A stretch of 64,000 nt of DNA from Pelodera strongyloides (lineage: Eukaryota; Nematoda; Chromadorea; Rhabditida; Rhabditidae), in assembly GCA_036852015.1 (NCBI GenBank), contig JAANDG010000434.1, positions 62,001-126,000 of the forward strand, given 5' to 3'. The notes below the pieces were generated by a model, which did not search any database, was not told the DNA's origin, and worked only from the letters and a program-made list of their open reading frames with translations. Position 1 is the stretch's first letter. Each line of letters begins with the position of its first letter. Positions 25,795 to 37,200 of this stretch are shown here, in pieces. The translations under genes and the position numbers were made by a program.

Positions 25795-25854
<60 letters not shown>

Positions 25855-28589
25855 CATAGAGGTCCGATTGTCAGTGTACTGTGCTCTCGATTACCATAAG
25901 CAAGGGCTGTACACGAGCTAATACCTAAAACATTAAATAACAGATGTCGGGGAAAAGTTCGAATTCTCTCGTAAAGTCAAGATAAAAGCTATAATAAACG
26001 CAGGACGGCCGATTTTCTCAATTTTACACCTTCATAAAATAGCGTTGCTTTAGCGGAAAAAAAAATGAGGAGACGGAAAACTTATGACAGAAGCAGGCTA
26101 TAAATCTATGCTTAAAATTACGCATCAACCATCTCCGGATTGGCTTTGACCATCTCCGGAGGCAAATGCAAATATATAGATTTGGGTGAAACGTATCAGT
26201 GGTAATTTACGGTTCGACTCTCAACTAAGCGACCATCTCCGAAATTACGCATATTAAATATTAAATATTTATTAACACATAAAATGGACATTGAGATGAG
26301 AATGGAGATTATAGCCTGGACAGAAGACCACAAAAACATAAATCTAACAAAATGTGAAAATGAAAGTGTCAAAACCAGACATATATAGAAAGCTATAAGA
26401 AATAATGTGTGAAAATAAAAAAGAGCAAAAGGAAAAACTCACATATCAAAACCTTCCGGATCAGAAGGCGTTCCTGGATCACTTTTCGAAATCTTGTACA
26501 ACTCGAACTGTTTGTCGCCTGAAATTAAATCCAATAAACACTGAGGACTAAGGACCTGAGGCCGTATTCACCAACACGCAGGGAGCCCTCCCTGGCCTCC
26601 CCAGCCCAGCGAGTTAAAGAGCACGTAGAGAGCGCGGGAGCAGAACAGATTCAGAGCGCTCGTTACCCTAAGGGAGGACTCCCTGTGTGTTGGTTAGTAC
26701 GGCCTCTGGATTCTGGATTACAAAAGTGGAAGAACACTCTCCCGCATAGGTATTATACTTCGGGGAAAAAGAAACACCAAATTATTTAAGTATACGTAAA
26801 TGGAAATACGCTATGGCTATGCTGACTTTTCGTTTATTAGAAAAAAATGTTACACAACGTACCGGAAGTAAATTTCTTCAGTAGTTCACCATACGGCTTG
26901 AAGTTCTCTTGTTTCTTGAGAATCATCTAAAAGGAAAACGGATATAATGACTTGTTACTGAAAGAATAATTCAATTGCGTATCAGGGTATAAATTCCGTG
27001 CGTAAATGGAGGTGGTTGTAGGTAGTTTCTTCAGCTTAGTGATAGCAATAAAACGCCATGTTTTGGTTTCTTTCTTGCTTCTGGAGGTGGTCAAAATCAA
27101 TCCGGAGGTGGTTCGTGCGTGTTTTCACGCACCAACCTATACCCCTGGCGTAAATGGAGATACTGTACCCCGTTCTGTACTGTACCCTATATGCGAGGAG
27201 CGAGGACTTGCTTTATTTCTGTCTTTCTTTTATTTTACGCAATAAAATTATTATATAATAAAATTTTCAATAGCACAAGGGATTGTTTAGACAATCTGTT
27301 GAGGGTTTCTGCGTGATTTTATGTAACGCTTTACTCCCACATGTAAGAGATACATATACACATCGCGAATGCTCAACAAAATCGCTCATCCTAATATTAC
27401 CTGGAATTTCTCCTTTGATTCCACCATAGTGTTCATTTGGCAGTCTGGAAGTTGATCTTTCAACTTTTGCAGAATATCGTCTCCCTGAAAGAAAGAGTAC
27501 GAGTGTTACCATGCATCGTGGGTCACATTTCCACTAGACTTACATAGGCGCACAAACGCCTATTTGTGTGTTGCCCAATATTTCGCTTTACGTTTTTTTT
27601 ATGTATTTGTTTACGTTGCATTATTTCGCTTTTGTTCTTTTCAGAATAAGGTATTCAATAATATAGAGGACCGGAAAATTTAAGGGAAAGTATAGAAGAA
27701 GAGAAACGAAAACATGAAAACTAAATAAGAAGAAGTAAAGATAAAAGTATAAACCTTCATATCCTTTTCAACCGAAGAGATCTCCCGCTCTTTAGTAATT
27801 TCCGGGTAAATATACATGGACGCCTCAGCATAGAACAAGTTGATGCTTAATCCCTCATATCCGAAGATAGTTTCTCTGAAAATGGAAGTAAAATATATCC
27901 ATTTTGATCTATTTGGATTAAGTAGCAGCTAATACATGATTACTCATTGTGTGTGATTCCGACTACTAGAGTTATTGAAATAATTATCCGATAATTGCGT
28001 ATCATATCACGCCATCACATGACAAGTCCGATATTTACAGTATACAGCGTATACAGTGAACAAAAGTAACGCTTACTTTTCGCCAAAATGTTGATGAACA
28101 AAGTCGGCCCCAAACATTTCGCACTCATCCAGATCGTCAGCGGAAGATACTGAATAAAAGTAAAAGTAAAAGAGTGAAATTATCTATGAGATCCCCAATA
28201 TACTGACCAACAGGAACAGTCTGCAGAGTAGACTGTTTTGTATTACGCAATTGACATCAGCACCGGTTTTTATCCATGGCGCCCTTTCTTGATATAGTGC
28301 CCTGTTTACAAATAAAAGTTCTTGATATAGTGCCCTGTTTACAAATAAAAGGGGAAATAAATTGGAAACAGACAAGTGAATAACTTACACGTAAAAAAAA
28401 CAATGAATGTACCACATATAATCTGGTAAACCCGTTTCTACCCTTCGCAGACGAGGATTTCAAGAAACTGAAATAAAGTGACAATTTACCGAAGCTTATA
28501 TGCACTGTATCCATCGCCTCTGTCAACCACCGATTGTTTGAGGAATCGCAAAGAGTGTCCTCGTCATTCATTTCTGGCTGCTTCACCAT
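22925..28589 (-). CDS. HAT1: Histone acetyltransferase type B catalytic subunit HAT1
   Basis: Thirteen exons: 28490-28589, 28077-28149, 27755-27875, 27401-27484, 26863-26926, 26443-26518, 25744-about 25796, 25531-25671, 24710-24789, 24165-24316, 23758-23829, 23365-23469, 22925-23047; about 415 residues against 419 in human. HAT1 acetylates new histone H4 before deposition, with an RbAp46-type partner. Seen in order: FGADFVHQHF and ETIFGYEGLSINL (N-domain), AGYVSIYRFYAYPEH then RPRIAHMMLLPQYRAQGNG (acetyl-CoA loop), VEDPADLFVALRDYVDC, EQLKQGFCDEM and RRVYEILRLMVTN. The ATG stands 13 bases behind TTATTATTCAG; a second Met follows six codons later. The seventh exon has no AG acceptor because its 5' edge abuts a 55-base A-run (25797-25851); gene integrity there is uncertain. 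Confidence 0.93.
23555..23692. mobile_element. CATATTCACCACT inverted-repeat element
   Basis: GGGCATATTCACCACTCGTT at the left and GTAGTGGTGAATGTGG at the right are imperfect inverted repeats; inner TTTCCCCAAGGGGAATTTCC and GGGAATATTTTTCCCCGAGG also pair. It lies in a HAT1 intron and resembles the GGCCGTATTCACC elements only at the CACCA core. Confidence 0.55.
24831..25078. repeat. AAAAAACACGG inverted repeats
   Basis: Alternating AAAAAACACGG and CCGTGTTTTTTT words (24838, 24908, 24957, 25025, 25063) with ATGATCCGTG and CGGATCATGA form several nested inverted repeats in a HAT1 intron. No coding content. Confidence 0.65.
25102..25359. mobile_element. Fold-back element with long inverted arms
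   Basis: The left part reads AGAGCTTTTAAG, ACGTGGAAAGTACGAAAGTG and TAATTCAAGTGCACGTTCG; the right part reads CGAACGTGCACTTGAATTA, CAATTTCGCGCTTTCCACGT and CTTAAAAGCTCC, the reverse complement with small changes. Arms are about 50 bases. It sits in a HAT1 intron. Confidence 0.75.
25797..25851. repeat. 55-base A homopolymer beside a HAT1 exon
   Basis: A pure run of 55 A (poly-T on the coding strand) touches the first coding base of the HAT1 exon 25744-25796. Normal introns in this gene end TTTCAG or TTTTAG, and no AG lies between the run and the exon. Confidence 0.95.
26560..26704. mobile_element. GGCCGTATTCACC inverted-repeat element (copy 3)
   Basis: It begins GGCCGTATTCACCAACACGC and ends TGTTGGTTAGTACGGCC, with paired inner arms AGGGAGCCCTCCCTGGCC and AGGGAGGACTCCCT. 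HAT1 intron. The best-preserved copy of the family in the window. Confidence 0.8.
26983..27146 (+). mobile_element. CAGGGTATA element, family F (copy 1)
   Basis: It begins CAGGGTATAAATTCCGTGCG and ends ACCAACCTATACCCCTG, giving short terminal inverted repeats; inside are AAATGGAGGTGGTT and AATCCGGAGGTGGTTCGTGC. Related copies lie at 31566-31758 (inverted) and 59508-59665. HAT1 intron. Confidence 0.7.
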
Positions 28590-29555
28590 TTAGTGGACTT
28601 ATCTGAATAATAAAATCTAGAAATAAGCCTTGTTAGCCAACAGAACATAGACAAGCACACACAGACAAGCATGTATGCTATAGGCGCAATCAACGCAGAG
28701 TTACTTCGCTTTAGCTTAAAGCCAGGACGGTGTTTATTGAAAGATGGTCCCGTAGAGATCCAGTAGAGGGGTTTGAGTATGTCGGCCATGATTGAAAAAC
28801 AGCGCGAATTGCGCGAAACGTCTATCTTAATTCTAAGGCTAGACGGCTAGGCGATAGGAGGAGTGCCTTGACTTTGCTCCCATCGGCACGGTGTTTGAAA
28901 GGCGTTTTCACTGGGTAGGCTTCCCGGGTCTTTGGGAGACAAGAACTTTGCCAGTGCGCAACATCGTCTCGGTTTTCAAGAAAACGGATAAGTGTGAACC
29001 CAGACAACCCTTGATAGTGATATACAGATTGTTCGTCTAAACAGACAGTGGGGGGGAGACGCAAAAAGCCCAACAAATAGCATTAAAAAGACGCAAACTC
29101 GCCAACTTCATCAAGAAATTGCAATATTTGCGAGCGCCAAAATAAAAAACTGTGAGAAAATATTCAAGAGGGCGTGAAAAATCAATCTGCGCGTTCGTTG
29201 TGTTTTTGAGGCGCCTCTTTTCTTTGCATACTGTACTATGGCAAACGAAATAAAAATTGCACAGGCCGAAACAAATACTATTTATTTGTTTTTCTTCGTT
29301 ACTAACTCAGTCAACAATTGAACAATTACAACTGTATTCAAGTTTCTGAAGCGTCTGCGAGAAAACCCGTCTGCCGGAGGAATGCTATGATTCTCACTCC
29401 GACAAAAATGCGAGCTGAATGGGAGACCATATTGATGACTAAACGGAAAAAAACATTGGTACACACTTGTCTTTTATGTATAAATGCATAATACACACAA
29501 CCAATATAATAACTTGCGAGCTAGCTGATTCTACAAGCACGACATCCCTACCGCG

Positions 29556-29927
29556 GTCGCCATGTAGAATCGGCTATCTCCGTATCCCGAGCATTTTCCG
29601 AGAAACTTTGCGTTTCCGAGGATTTTCCGCGGATTCTCCGAGTATTCTCCGAGAAGATTCTCGGAAAAAGCTCAGAAACTTTGAGGTTCTCGGGCCGAGC
29701 TCGGAAAATAGGCGGGCCGAGCTCGGGAGCTGTCTGTTTGTCCGTTTCCGAGCATTTCCCGCGGATTTTCCGAGCATTTTCCGAGAAACTTTGCGTTTCC
29801 GAGCTTTTTCCGACTAAAAACCTAGTAGGAAAATAGTAAAAAACTAGCTGGTTTTTCCGCGGGAAATGCTCGGAAACAAATATCATAGTAGCGGTGGGCA
29901 GGCCGTTAGCTGATTCTACATGGCGAC
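29556..29927. mobile_element. 372-base element with 16-base perfect inverted ends
   Basis: GTCGCCATGTAGAATC (29556-29571) and its exact reverse complement (29912-29927) bound a core made of many diverged copies of TTTCCGAGCATTTTCCG and its complement (29587-29815). AGCTGATTCTACA also occurs just outside the left end (29523-29535). No coding capacity; overlapping open frames are caused by the repeats. Confidence 0.75.
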
Positions 29928-30028
29928 AGCAGAGAGCTGCTAATTCTACCGGCGGACTTCCGAATCTACATCTTCCGCCATCTAATTCAACGACAACCGC
30001 CCAACATTCAATGATATTCGAAATCTTC

Positions 30029-30204
30029 TTAAAGTACCGGCCGGTTTTTCAAACGCATCATACACTACTGAATCCTTACGTATTTATGCTAATTTGCTCG
30101 AATTCAGCTCGATTTTTATTTTTATTTATGTTCATTTGCATAAGCTGCATAAGAATGCAGGTGCACTCAATGTGTTTCATAAACCGGCCGATTTTTCGCT
30201 TTAA
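30029..30204 (+). mobile_element. TTAA MITE, family A (complete copy)
   Basis: It starts TTAAAGTACCGGCCGG and ends CGATTTTTCGCTTTAA, with the standard interior (TTACGTATTTATGCTAATTT, TGCATAAGAATGC). The left terminus has lost a few bases (CGAAA). Confidence 0.8.
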
Positions 30205-31271
30205 CCCCATAACGACATTATGTTGGTTCTACTAATTATGCGTCCATGTAATTTAGCAAACACAAAATTCCTTGTTCAGAAGTCTCATAGTCAGTCCGAA
30301 AGCATCAACTGTGCGAGCTTTTTCCCAGGAATTAAAAAAAAAACTGGAAACTGACGAAAAATGTTCAAAAAAATATGTAGGAAATAACTTTTTAGATGGG
30401 AATCTATTTTCGAATAATACTCCAAACGAAATATCATATCCTCATAAAAACCTTTTCACTACTCTTCTTCGTCATTCCGTATCATCACGTTTCCTAACTA
30501 CATCAGAAATATTTTTCTACGTGTTGCTTGTTTAATATTTAAATGTTCGCGCCTTTTCAGTGAAATCGCTTCGGGACTCTCTTGTGACACCCTGGTCGCG
30601 TTGCGGGCTGCGCGAGCGTTCCGTTTCAGTTTCGTTGTTGCGCACTTGGTGTGCGGCGGGAAATTTGAGGTATTGGTGGGTGTTTGTGTTGTGATGCACT
30701 CATTGATTGATGCATCGTTTTCGTAGAGCTATCGAACACATACGCATTCAGTGTTGTTATGAGACGGTTGCATGCTGCGCGAACTTCTAATTATCGGTCT
30801 GAGATGTTTCTTGTAATTGCGTCACCACATCTTTCCAATTAGCATTTCTTTTGTTTGCGTTGAACGCTCCCTAAGTATACAGTAAAGTTAACTACTGCAT
30901 ATGAGCAATTATATGATTTGTCTTGTATGTTATGTGTGCGTTGTTTTGGAACTCAGAACTTACTTTGAGATGTTTTGGAACTTCTTGCCTGATTGTAAGA
31001 GCATTTTTGTGAATTATAGAGTCCGAAGCACGCAATTCCAAAATCCAGCGACTTCCCTGACATTTTTAGCGAAGTAGCCCCTTTGCTTGATCGTTGCATC
31101 ATGTAACCATACATTCTGTGTGTCTTATTGTTTATATTGATCGATTTGGTGGCATTGAGGTAATGTCATATTTACTTGGTATCGTTTTTCTAGACTGTCC
31201 ACGTTTCGTTACCTCCCTGTGCCTACTAATGGTCGCATGCTGACCATTCGCTAACTTCCACCGGTCACTAG

Positions 31272-34200
31272 ATGGGAATTAGCAGAGAGCATTTCACGGT
31301 ACCGGTTATGGAACATGTGAATTTATTGGCAGAGAGCGATACAAAGGTGGGTTTTTTTACGTTTCTCGTGGCCCGTCCGTTTTGGGCATTATGGCGCCAT
31401 TACCATTCCTTTATCATGAGATTTGTATTTGTTGTTTGATATCATGCAGGATATAACTTCCTACGTTAACTGGATCTGGGCCTGAGTAGTTTAGCTGACA
31501 ATCAGTATCAAAAACAGGTTGATCACCTTGACTTAACAACGACGTGTTGCACGCAAATATATGGATAGGGGTACTTGTTGGTGCTTTAAAACACGCACCA
31601 ACCACCTCCGGATTGGTTTTGACGATTTTGACCACCTCCGGAAGCAATTCGAAATTAATATATTTGACCGAAACATGGTGTTTTATTAAAAAGTTCTATC
31701 ACTAAGCTAAAGAAACCACCTCCAACCACCTCCATTTACTCACGGAATTTATACCCTGATTTGAAATAGCTTGTGGATGTGGTCAAAGCCAATCCGGAGG
31801 GAGGCTCTTGTCGTGCGTGATTTTACGCACCAATCTACGCCAATAATCATGTTTCTTTTAGGTGAGCCCACTGTCTCCCGCTGAATTTTCGGTTTCCCAA
31901 AGCGCTATCACGCCTGCTGTGGAAAAGAAAAGTAACGAAATAGTTAACGGTTCAAAATTGGCTCGGAGAGGAATGTCTCCGGGTCCCGAGACGACTCTAG
32001 AAGTGCACGTCAACGGACTTTCCAGGGTAAGAATGAGAATTTTATTTTTATTAACCCCAGTATTAGCAACATAAAATTCTAAATAAGTCTTACTTGTCTT
32101 GTTTGAGAACTAAAATGCATAATGTTCCATAACAGTATTTTCAGTTTTCCTCTCACTTTCTGTATTCACGTAATTTCTTTTAGCATACGACTGCTCGTCC
32201 AGCGATGCCGTCACTGAATGCGGAAGGCAGTTCGAGGAACTCTAGCCCGACTGTTCAGTCGGCTCCACTGTCATTTCCGACCTCCGTACGTTTTGTTTCT
32301 CGTTTATGTTGCTTTGCTGTGTTTATTTCGTAGTAAATTTCGTTACTATATTTACGGGGCACTATATTTCATTCACTTATTCTTTTCCTTTTAAGTTGTG
32401 TACTTTAGTATGCGAATTCCGTGTCGCTAATGACTGGAATTGGAGCTCAAAATGATGTTCTTGGATTCCCGTCTGATATGGCCCTTCGGGACGCTGTTCG
32501 TCTTGCATCATCGTCAACAAACCTCGACCCCTTTAATCGCTCGCAGTCCCAGCTTTCTCCCCTTGTAACCGTGTCTCACAACAACAAGAGGCGGGGGAGT
32601 CGTGCTCACCAGGAAAGAGGATTGATGCCTATAGATAGTGAACAACCCAGGTAACCATGCTTCCTAGCCCTAGCTTATTTGCGTTTGTAGGGTTAGGGTT
32701 GTCGTTGTCCAACATAATATCGGCATACACTTACACTTAGACTTTTAACCCCCACGGGATTGCTTGGTGAAGATGTGCCAAATTTTTGGGTGTTGCTTAG
32801 TGTGATGATTTGATATATGACAAATGGTTATTTAGTATATAGACCAAAATGTGGCTTGTGGCACTGAAAAGTAAAAAAACTTGGAATACCCTGGGGTACG
32901 AAACCCGACTGTTCTTAGGTAGGGTGTTCGCCTACTTTTCATGTATTTCTTCTTGGCATACTCAATATTCTTCAAAATTTTGTTTTAAGCAGCTCCGGAC
33001 TTGGTGATTCTGTGACTTCCTCATCATCGAGCCACTCAAAAACATCAGCTACTACTGAAGTGATGAAACGGCGAACGTTGGCGGAAAAGATCGAACGCAT
33101 AAAGGATAATGAATCGCTAAATTTTTTCATTACACAGGTAAATGGTGTATGTTTGTATATCATATTTTTATGCCTGGTAGAATTAGTTTAGTGCCGAGAG
33201 TTAACCGCATGGGCGATAGTAGTGGTGAATTGCCATGCTTTATAATTAAAGCGGTTTCTGAAGCGCATCGCGGACAACTGAATTCTTACGTATTTATGCA
33301 AATTTGCTCGAATTTGGCTCGCTTTTTATTCTAATTCATGTTCATTTGCATAAACTGCATAAGAATGCTGATGTACTCGACGCGTTTCAACCGGCCGGTA
33401 TTTCGCTTTAAACGTGGTGAACATACGAATCGGCTTTTATATTCGGTGGAAGTGTGTGTTATGAAGTTGGAGTTAGCTGAGAGCTTATTACTATAATTTT
33501 ATCCAGCTGGTTTGTTTGTGGAATTCTAAATCCCATATTTTCCTATGTTTATTTATCAGTTGGAAAACATGACGTCTGTGCAAGTTGGAATGCAGCTGCG
33601 ACGCTTTTGCAAGAACGGAAATGCATCGCTGCTCCCGATGGCTGTACAGAAAAAAGTGTTCGAAGGTATGTTTGTTTTCTTTCTTTACTTGTAGTCCTCC
33701 AACAAGGCATGTTGATGACTGTTTAAACATTTCAGTTCATACAGCTTGTTAATTAGAGGTGTGATTGCTGTTGTGTTGCTGTGCTAAAATCATAATTGTT
33801 AGGCCAAGCAATTCTTTTCGTCTTATTTTATTGACATTTGAATTTTCTCTTTTCTTTTGTGGTAATAATAAGTTTTCGTTTGTTTAATATCGATTTAAAG
33901 TATTTTGCTGGTGAACAACGAATGTCTGTTTTTAGGCGAGGAGATCAACAGGAAACTACCAAGTCAAACACAGATGTGTTCTGATGCTACGTCGACGCCT
34001 GGACCCAGTAGATCAAAGTCAAAATATGATGCATATGAAACTGATGTTTCGGATGCCGAGGAACCTGTGGAAAGGTAAATTTTTTGTGTTTCCTGCCGTA
34101 TGTTTACTTTTTTATAGTTATCTTTTTTTCGTCGCTTATTCCTTGTTTTTTACCGTTTTTCTGTCTAATTGTATTTATTTTTTAGTTATAGTATGTTTCT

Positions 34201-37200
34201 GTGCGCATCTTTGTGATGTAATAAATTATTATTATTATTTTAACAATCAGTACAATTCCAGCATGCACGTGGATCTGTTGAGCTATCACCTAGTGCAACG
34301 AATGGAAATCCGTGCCGATGATATGAGGATATGTCAGTACTTGGATGAAATGGAAATGGATAAGCAATTGTTTCAAAAAACTGTAAGCATTCCTCTTTTA
34401 ATTTTGTTCGCCTTTGTGAATCCATGTTATTGCATTGGTTTTGTCTTTTTTGGTTGTGTTTCGAACAACAAGAGGCGAAAATTATTTTGCCCTTTTTAGA
34501 TATCGAAAAAGCCGTGTCCATCATATATGTTTGAAACCGCGCAAGCGGGTGAAGATACGTGTGCTCGATTACGACCCTGTTTGAATCCGTCGCTTAGACG
34601 AGAGTTAATTAAGAAAAGGTTAGTAATTATTTAATTTTTGTATTTTCCATCGAAGTTCATTGGCGTAAAATGTGAAAACTCATGTTCCCGTTTAACCTGG
34701 TCCATTACTTAAGCGTTGTGCATCATTTTGCTCACTGTCCTATGAGCATTATCTGTTTCAGTCCGAACCCACCTCCACCACGGGTTGACTATTCGCTTAT
34801 GGAACCTTCCACGTCGACCACCTCGAGATATGCGGCTGTTGATGAGAGCGTGCATCCGAGAGTGAACTTCAATTCTGACAGTATGTTCTACGATTTTGGT
34901 TGATACTATACATTTTTGTGTGGTCCTGGTCGTATTGGCCTTCGTGTGTGTCTATGTTTGAGAGTTTTTCTTTTTTTTAATTAGTTTATGCTAAATTTCC
35001 TTTAGATATCCCGGTGTCTGCCCGCGCCGAGTCGTACATGCATGAAATTTCATGTATGCCCACATTGGTGCGAAGAAAGAGGTTAATTTCAAAGTTTTTT
35101 CTGCTTCCGTATTTATATTTACGAGGGTGTGATCAATATTCGTTCACAATGTTGTTTTCGTATTGCTAGTGCATTATATGTTTATTTATTTGGTTATATT
35201 TATTGTATTCTTTGCTATTATTATCTACTTTAGGGTGGACAAGAGTATATGGACAAACGTGGAGGAAATGGAAGAGGAGCGCTTGCGGTGTGGAGGATTT
35301 GCGAAGGTTAGCGAACTTGCGTTTATTTTTTTATTAATCGATTGCATTAGATTTGAGTGTTTGTATTGCCAATTATATTTTGTTTTCTATTTTCCATCGC
35401 AGTTATATGTGTCAGACCTTCAGATAGAATTGCTTATGTTAATCGTGGGCTATTTCTGAGTTCTCTTATTTTCGTCCGCTAAAATAAAGAATGGAGTCAT
35501 ATCAGTAGCGTGGCGGATGCTCGTGCGTTTTTTGTGCTAGTGATGTTTACAATCGTTTTTTATCTTTCAGCCAGAGGATCCAAAGAAATGGCGAGCAGCA
35601 CGGGGTGGAAGTGGGCGATTCGGTCGCGAAGAACGATCTCAACGTCGCGGCGCGGGCGGCAGACTGGCGTCCTCTGATGAAGAGCTACTTTCGGATACTG
35701 ATGATGAATATATTCCGATTCCTACAAAGGTTGGCACTTGTGTACAGAAATTCCCTGTCTCTAGATATTTCAGACTCAGAAGATTTTTTGTGCTTTATAG
35801 AGGTAGCAAATCTTGGTTGTTGCGTGTATCGTTATATATTTTTTATTTATTTTATTAGCAACTTTATTTTTATTAGTATATTTCAGCTTGAAGAGTGTGG
35901 GAAGTCTGATTAAAGATAGTAATTGTGTCTTTGTTTCAGTCGTCACGGAGAAAGGAGGGATCACGCGAGAAGAAGAAGAATAGAAAGAGACCGTTGACTG
36001 AGGACCGTGTCGATCGTGACCAGCCAGCTTCCAAGGTTTCTTGCTTTCTGTTTGGGGTCTCATAAGTGCCGTGGTGATGTTTATCTCTTTTACATGTTTT
36101 ACGTGAAACAGGTGATATTTCATGTTTTCCATGCTCATGTCATGTATGAGTAGCGTGAGCTTTTGTGAAGAGTATTATATAGTTGTATAAAATACTAATT
36201 CGTCAATTCGCGTCCGTTTATTGGTAGTTATCTTATTATATAAAGTTGGGAGCTTTGTTTGTTTGTTTGTGCGTTTGTTTGAATGTACGTTTGGATGATG
36301 TGCGTTACGCTCAGGTTGTAGGATTGGTTCAGTAGTTCACGTTCCCGTGCACTGAGCCATCTCACTTCCCGAGCGCCCCTCTCACAAACGTCCAAAAAAG
36401 GCTGCATATGTGGAATATGTGTGGTGTATCGTTCGGGCGTTTCTGCGGCACAAAGGGTTCAAAGAACACTCACGGCACAAAACTCAAAGAACGACCAATT
36501 TTGAAAACTTGAAATCACGCTTTTTCGTCTAATGCTTTATTTACTCTTATTTTACAAAAATTTTCCATATTGCCTTTCAACGTGAGATTATCCTCACCTT
36601 GAGCAACCTACGAGAATCCAGCCCTGAGCTACGCACTCGCAGACTGCATATACTCACTGCATATACTCACCAACGCCATTGCGGATGGCTCACTCGAATG
36701 CCACACAAAATGTTGCATTATACTCCAAGGAAGCGGAGTATCGGCCGAGCGATAATGTTCAAGGAACATCCACTTGCGGTGCAACGGCATTGTGGAGCGC
36801 TCACATGAGCACCACACAAAAGTTTGCATGTACACCAAGGGCGCGGAGTACATGCCGAGCGATAGAGTTCAAAGAACACCCACTGCAGGGCACCTCCATG
36901 CGGAACGCCCAGTGAACGCTACAAAGGCTGCCATATACAGAATGCTTGCGGGGTATCGTTCGAGCGATTGGGCGGCAAGTAGGCCGAGATCCCTGTTCCA
37001 TGCAATTCAAGAAGATATTCGCAATTATAATAATTCCCTGTCAATGGCATCGATGTGTGCTCAACTTGATGTTCCCCGTGGCGCCGTTCCTTATTTAGGA
37101 GGAATAAGTCAACAGAAACTAATTATATCCCCGTGTTTGATATTGGTGTAGGTTTCAAAAGGAAATAACAAAAGTGAAACCATTTCTTCGACAAATGTTT

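Larger units (their letters stand above)
28590..31271. other. Divergent intergenic region HAT1 / KANSL1-like
   Basis: 2.7 kb between two divergent genes. It holds an inverted-repeat element (29556-29927) and a family A MITE (30029-30204). The stretch 30550-30670 is G+C richer and close to the KANSL1-like start, a plausible promoter region. Minus-strand frames at 28583-28789 (68 codons), 28822-29076 (84 codons) and 29282-29464 (60 codons) are open, but I recognise no domain and cannot join them to exons, so I do not call genes. Confidence 0.5.

Noticed and set aside
28583..28789. 68-codon minus-strand frame upstream of HAT1
   Set aside because: It cannot be spliced in frame into HAT1 exon 1 and shows no domain; it may be leader sequence or chance.
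28822..29076. 84-codon minus-strand frame
   Set aside because: No recognisable motif, no neighbouring exon and no start context.
29467..29886. Frames of 112-116 codons in both directions
   Set aside because: They are open only because of the TTCCGAG repeats of the inverted-repeat element.
36599..37151. Overlapping frames up to 125 codons
   Set aside because: All lie inside the Helitron-like element and have no transposase or helicase motif.
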